From: JADJQU01 sp035490315
GTDB lineage: Bacteria > Planctomycetota > UBA1135 > GCA-002686595
DNA: 52,906 nt
Assembly: GCA_035490315.1 (NCBI GenBank)
Contig: DATHET010000011.1
Span: 1-52,906, forward strand
Reading direction: 5' to 3'
Position numbers and translations under genes: made by a program. Below, in pieces: positions 49,339-52,906 of this stretch. Positions within the stretch are counted from its first letter, which is position 1. Each line of letters opens with the position of its first letter. The notes beneath the pieces were generated by a model. It was not told where the DNA came from. It made no database searches and was given only the letters and a program-made list of their open reading frames with translations.

Positions 49339-51051
49339 TCACATGTCGATGTACTTCGGACCTCCCCCGCCTTCGGGGACGACCCACTCGATCACCTGGT
49401 AGGGATCGGCGATGTCGCAGGTCTTGCAGTGCACGCAGTTGGCGAAATTGATCACCGGGCCGGCGCGCGGATCGCCGTTCGCGGGATGGCCCGGCGGCCA
49501 TTCGTAGACGGCGGCCGGGCAGAAGTGCTGGCAGGGGTTGCCGAATTCCTCGGTGCAGCGCTCGACGCAGATCGCGGGGTTGGTGACCACCAGGTGCGGC
49601 GGCTGGTCCTCCTCGTGGATCGCGCCCGACCAGTACACGTCGGTGAGCTTGTCCATCGCGTTCGTGTCGTTGAAGCGCGGATGAGGCAGCTTCGACTTGC
49701 CGCCCGATTGCTCGAGCGTGCGCGTGGTCGACGAGTCGATGTGGCTCTTGCGGTGCTTCACGAAGCCGCGGCCGCCGGTGACCAGCTGCACGCCGGCGTC
49801 GAGCACGCCCGCGAAAAAGCCATGGTCGAACGCCTGGCGGAAATTGCGCACGCGCCACAGCTCCTCGCGCGCCCACGAGGCTTCGAATTTCTCGGTGTAG
49901 CTCGAGAGGCCCGCCGCCGACGTGTCGTTCTTCGCGAGGGCCGCCGCGATTGCTTCCGCGGCGAGCATCCCCGACTTGATCGCGAGGTGCACGCCCTTGA
50001 GCCGCGCCGCGTTCAAGAAACCGCCGCTGTCCCCCACCAGGCAGAAACCGTCGCCCTGCAAGCGCGGCATGGCGAAGTATCCGCCCTCGGGGATGGTCTT
50101 CGCGCCGTAGCGCAGCACCTTGCCGCCCGCGAGCCGCGCCGCGATCGCCGGATGGGCTTTCCATTGGACGAACAGGGAATGGGGATCGAGCTTCGCGTCG
50201 TGGTGGTCGAGACCGACGACGAATCCGATCGACAGACGATTGTCGCTCAATCCGTAGATCCACCCGCCGCCGTATCCATCGGTGCCGATCGGCTCGCCGA
50301 GCGTGTGGATCACATGTCCCTTCAATTCCGCGGCGCGCTGCGGCGGGATCTCCCAGATCTCCTTGATGCCGGTGGCGTAGACCTGGGGGTTGTCAGGCTT
50401 GTCCAGGCCGAGCCGCGAGATCAGGTACTTCGCGTTGGAGCCGCGCGTGCCCTCGGCGAAGACCGTGACCGCGGCGAGGATGTTCATGCCGGGTTGAAAC
50501 GTCGATTTGGGCTCGCGGTGCTTGTCGATGCCGGCGTCGCGTGTCTGCACGCCGATGACGCGCTCGCCTTCGAGGAGGATCTCCGCGGCCGCGAAGCCCG
50601 GAAATACCTGGGCGCCGAGAGCCTCGGCCTGGTCCTTCATCCAGCGCACCACGCGGTAGAGCGAGATGATCGAGTTGCCCGCGTTGTGCAGGGGCGGCGG
50701 CATCAAGGCGCCGCGCAGGGTCAGGCTCTTGCCCTTGGGGCGCAAGAGCTCCATGCAATCGTCGACCACCGGCGACTCGACCGGGCAGCCGCGCTCCTTC
50801 CAATCGGGAAAGAGCTCGTCCATGCCGCGTGGGTCCATGACCGCGCCCGAAAGGATGTGGTAGCCGACCTCGGCCGCCTTCTCGAGCACGAGCACGGTCT
50901 TCTCGCCCTGGCCCGCGGCGTCGAAACGCCGGCGCAGCTCGATCGCGCAGGCCAGGCCCGCGGGCCCCGCGCCGACGATCAAGACGTCGACCGGGAGCTC
51001 CTCGCGCTCGATTTTCTTGACCTGCCAGGAAACTTGGGGAGCGTCGCTCAT
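49339..51051 (-). CDS. Electron transfer flavoprotein-ubiquinone oxidoreductase
   Basis: A 570-aa protein. FAD motif VDVLIVGAGPAGLACAIELR (20-45), then VLEKAAEVGYHILSGAVMDP, typical of ETF-QO, and ETF-QO family blocks (NAGNSIISLYRVVRWMKDQA, GTRGSNAKYLISRLGL, CLVGDSGGFLNAARLKGVHL). The C-terminal ferredoxin domain binds one 4Fe-4S cluster: CVERCTEEFGNPCQHFCPAAVYEW and FANCVHCKTCDI. It passes electrons from reduced ETF, from fatty-acid and amino-acid oxidation, to membrane quinone. ATG 51051 was chosen because it directly precedes the conserved N-terminus. No etfAB is in the window. Confidence 0.92.
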   Translation of the reverse strand: MSDAPQVSWQVKKIEREELPVDVLIVGAGPAGLACAIELRRRFDAAGQGEKTVLVLEKAAEVGYHILSGAVMDPRGMDELFPDWKERGCPVESPVVDDCMELLRPKGKSLTLRGALMPPPLHNAGNSIISLYRVVRWMKDQAEALGAQVFPGFAAAEILLEGERVIGVQTRDAGIDKHREPKSTFQPGMNILAAVTVFAEGTRGSNAKYLISRLGLDKPDNPQVYATGIKEIWEIPPQRAAELKGHVIHTLGEPIGTDGYGGGWIYGLSDNRLSIGFVVGLDHHDAKLDPHSLFVQWKAHPAIAARLAGGKVLRYGAKTIPEGGYFAMPRLQGDGFCLVGDSGGFLNAARLKGVHLAIKSGMLAAEAIAAALAKNDTSAAGLSSYTEKFEASWAREELWRVRNFRQAFDHGFFAGVLDAGVQLVTGGRGFVKHRKSHIDSSTTRTLEQSGGKSKLPHPRFNDTNAMDKLTDVYWSGAIHEEDQPPHLVVTNPAICVERCTEEFGNPCQHFCPAAVYEWPPGHPANGDPRAGPVINFANCVHCKTCDIADPYQVIEWVVPEGGGGPKYIDM

Positions 51052-51083
51052 GCCTTCCTCGGCGGGGAGGATAGCAACGCCGC

Positions 51084-51791
51084 TCACGGCCTGTCGCCGA
51101 TCCACGCCTCGCCGCCCGGATAGCTCTCGCGCTTCCAGATCGGCAGCGTGGCCTTAAGCTCGTCGATCAGGAATCTGCAGGCCAGAAAAGCGCTATCGCG
51201 GTGCGGGCTGGCCACGGCGACGACCACGGCGGGCTCGCCGATCTCGACCTGGCCGACGCGGTGCGCGACGAGCATGCGCAGCCGCTTGTCCGCCCGCGTT
51301 CCGCCTTCGTCGCCGAAGCGCTCGCGGCAGCGCGCGAAGATTTTCGCCATCTCGGGCTCGAGCATCGCGGCGTAGGCCTCGTACTCCAGTTTTTCGACGC
51401 TCTTCCCGCGGCTGTGGTCGCGCGCGAGGCCGCTGAACAGGACGCAGGCGCCGAAAGCCGGATGCTCGACCCGCAGCTGGCAAGCCGAGGGCTCGATCGA
51501 AAGCTCGGAGACCTCGAACACGCCGCGCTCGAGCAGCTCGTCCTCGCCCGAACCGCCGGACACCGGCGGGATCAAGGCGATCTCACTCTGCGGGGTGAGC
51601 CGCGTGTCGTCGGCCGCGTAGGCGCGATCGACGGCCACGCGCACGTGGCTCAGCGAGCCGAGCGCGGGCACCGCCGCCTCGAGCGCGCGCTTGAGCGCCG
51701 CGAGGTCCGCGCCTTGCGGAAGCTCCAACTCGAGCTCGCTCACCGCGGCGCGCTCGCGCAGCTCGGCGAACAGTCGCACGCGGACGCGCAC
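51084..51791 (-). CDS. MoaD-MoaE fusion, molybdopterin synthase
   Basis: A 235-aa protein from GTG 51791. Residues 1-80 are a MoaD ubiquitin-like domain (VRLFAELRERAAVSELELEL, ALIPPVSGGSG), with the critical GG not at the C-terminus but followed directly by MoaE (about 90-235: GACVLFSGLARDHSRGKSVE, LEYEAYAAMLEPEMAKIFAR, LVAHRVGQVEIGEPAVVVAV, CRFLIDELKATLPIWKRE). Molybdopterin synthase normally uses two chains. In this layout the GG must be exposed by cleavage, as known for mycobacterial MoaX, or the fusion works differently. It lies 5 bp after ssb on the same strand. Confidence 0.9.
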   Translation of the reverse strand: MRVRVRLFAELRERAAVSELELELPQGADLAALKRALEAAVPALGSLSHVRVAVDRAYAADDTRLTPQSEIALIPPVSGGSGEDELLERGVFEVSELSIEPSACQLRVEHPAFGACVLFSGLARDHSRGKSVEKLEYEAYAAMLEPEMAKIFARCRERFGDEGGTRADKRLRMLVAHRVGQVEIGEPAVVVAVASPHRDSAFLACRFLIDELKATLPIWKRESYPGGEAWIGDRP

Positions 51792-51796
51792 GGTGC

Positions 51797-52249
51797 TCAG
51801 AAGGGCGTGTCGTCGGCGTCGAGCTGCGCTCCGCCCGACTGGGACTCCACCGCGCCCGCGCTGTAGCCGCCGGCGCCGCCGTCCTCGGAGCTCGGCTGGC
51901 TCTCGCGCGCGCCACCGCCGGAGCCGACGAATTGCCAGTCGTCGCCGACCACGTAGAGCTTGGAGCGCTTCTCGCCCGACTGCTTGTCGTCCCAGGTGTC
52001 CAGGCGCAGCGAGCCCTCGATGAACGCGGGCTTGCCCTTGTCGTGGAACTTGGCGAAGGCCTCGCCGCGCTTGCCGAAGAAAGTCACGTCGACGAACGTC
52101 GCTTCCTCCTTCCACTCGCCGGTCTGGTCCTTGAAACGCCGGTTGACCGCCAGACCCAGCTTGCAGATCGCCGTGCCGCCCTGCGTGAAGCGCACCTCCG
52201 GCTTGCGGGTCAGGTTGCCCATCAGGATCACTTTGTTGTAGCTCGACAT
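51797..52249 (-). CDS. ssb: Single-stranded DNA-binding protein
   Basis: A 150-aa protein with an OB fold in residues 1-110 (SSYNKVILMGNLTRKPEVRF, KEEATFVDVTFFGKRGEAFA, GKPAFIEGSLRLDTWDDKQS). A Gly/Ser-rich linker and the acidic tip LDADDTPF, the docking peptide for DNA-repair partners, follow. It is homotetrameric in the family and protects single-stranded DNA. It is transcribed with the MoaD-MoaE fusion 5 bp downstream. Confidence 0.95.
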   Translation of the reverse strand: MSSYNKVILMGNLTRKPEVRFTQGGTAICKLGLAVNRRFKDQTGEWKEEATFVDVTFFGKRGEAFAKFHDKGKPAFIEGSLRLDTWDDKQSGEKRSKLYVVGDDWQFVGSGGGARESQPSSEDGGAGGYSAGAVESQSGGAQLDADDTPF

Positions 52250-52423
52250 GTTCTCGCCCTTTCGAGTTGTGTGCGTTGGCTCCGTCCGTTTTCACCCGCG
52301 CCCCGGAACCAGAAGACGCGGAATGCGCAGTCTATCGCCGGCCCTGGCGCGGCGCTGCGGGAAGACTACGATGCGTCTGTCTTTTCAGCTCCGATCGTCG
52401 TCCCCCACCGGAAAATTCGCGCG

Positions 52424-52840
52424 ATGGCCAAGAGCGAACCCAACGCCAAGCTCCGCCCTCTCCAAGGCCGCGAACGGCGCGCGCATCCGCGCGCCGCAGC
52501 GGACTGGCCGCTGGAGATCATGCTGACCAGCGGTCCGCGGCCCGGCCTGGTCCAGGCGCGCGTGCGCGACGTCTCGCGAGCCGGCGTGTCGTTCTACGTC
52601 GACCGCCCGATCGCGATGATGACGATGCTCGAGCTTTCGTTGGAGCTTCCGAGCGCGAAGGGTCGCCAGAAGTTGCGCGGCAAGGGCGCGGTGGTGCGCT
52701 GCGAGAAGATCAGCGCGGCTGTCGAGCACTATGAAGTGGCCGTATTCCTGCACGAGCTCAGCGAAACCGATCGCCGCGCGATCGACCTGCACGTCGGCCA
52801 CGGTCTGGCTGCCGGGACGCTGGAATCGGCGGACGACTGA
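52424..52840 (+). CDS. PilZ-domain protein
   Basis: A 138-aa protein. The c-di-GMP-binding motifs of PilZ are present: GRERRAHPRAA (RRxxxR) near residue 18 and RVRDVSRAGVSFYVDRP ((D/N)xSxxG) near residue 48, followed by LELSLELPSAKGRQKLRGKG and VRCEKISA. No other domain is attached, so it is probably a stand-alone c-di-GMP receptor. ATG 52424 precedes the first motif; longer frames upstream are antisense to ssb. It is divergent from ssb. Confidence 0.85.
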   Translation: MAKSEPNAKLRPLQGRERRAHPRAAADWPLEIMLTSGPRPGLVQARVRDVSRAGVSFYVDRPIAMMTMLELSLELPSAKGRQKLRGKGAVVRCEKISAAVEHYEVAVFLHELSETDRRAIDLHVGHGLAAGTLESADD

Positions 52841-52906
52841 GGCGGGGATGGTCCCCTGACACGGCTCGAACGATAGAAGCGGGCGTGGCCACCGCCACGC
52901 AAGCCG

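Noticed and set aside
1..52906. CRISPR arrays or rRNA genes
   Set aside because: No regularly spaced direct repeats and no rRNA-like sequence were seen.

Overview
The window is high-GC bacterial DNA. Its style points to a deep-branching member of the Planctomycetota. The clues are a Ser/Thr kinase family with a conserved N-terminal LSPAE(S/A)LFV..HAAELREL module, a linked ECF sigma factor, secreted proteins with a shared Cys-rich 'YCT.K' module, and very large multihaem cytochromes. This is inferred from protein style; there is no rRNA or marker gene here to prove it.

Layout. (1) 1-5.3 kb, all minus strand: a defence island with an AbiE-type toxin-antitoxin pair, whose toxin runs off the left edge, behind a four-gene operon led by a TOTE-type primase-helicase. 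(2) 5.3-6.3 kb: a graveyard of three gene fragments (RluA, tyrosine recombinase, metallophosphoesterase). (3) 6.3-13.8 kb: a secreted fibronectin-III protein, a truncated Ser/Thr kinase meeting an ECF sigma factor tail to tail, a beta-propeller lipoprotein and a full-length receptor-like kinase. (4) 14.2-20.0 kb: a three-level nested transposon. IS21-A carries IS21-B inside its istB, flanked by a perfect 5-bp target duplication (CCGAC), and IS21-B carries an IS3-type element inside its istA. (5) 20.3-24.2 kb: a two-gene secreted cassette that looks less GC-rich, then an IS1380-type element with a frameshift. (6) 24.2-30.5 kb: a SWIM/SNF2 helicase with a small partner, tRNA-Cys, a CPBP membrane protease, tRNA-Leu and a secreted protein. 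(7) 30.5-33.5 kb: another secreted-module protein, an ankyrin protein and a DUF2959 lipoprotein. (8) 33.6-43.4 kb: a multihaem electron-transfer locus. It holds a ferredoxin/flavin reductase/cytochrome-b fusion, a 23-haem cytochrome, an outer-membrane barrel, a 7-haem lipoprotein and an 11-haem lipoprotein. (9) 43.6-46.5 kb: a tightly overlapping three-gene cassette (60-aa helical protein, Rad50-like zinc-hook ATPase, PD-(D/E)XK-like nuclease). (10) 46.5-52.9 kb: an esterase-like protein, leucyl aminopeptidase, ETF-quinone oxidoreductase, a MoaD-MoaE fusion, SSB and a PilZ protein.

How the genes work together. The 33.6-43.4 kb genes look like a complete porin-cytochrome conduit that could carry electrons from a cytoplasmic/inner-membrane reductase to the cell surface. 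The 43.6-46.5 kb cassette looks like an undescribed or Lamassu-related DNA-surveillance module. Two 107-nt near-perfect palindromes with the same outer 33-bp arms but different, still complementary, middle stems bracket the 11-haem gene; the second may supply a -35 box to the ATPase-nuclease cassette. At least two of the insertion sequences (IS21-A and IS3) share a homologous structured 3' tail after the transposase stop. These four items, with the TOTE operon, are the parts most worth testing.
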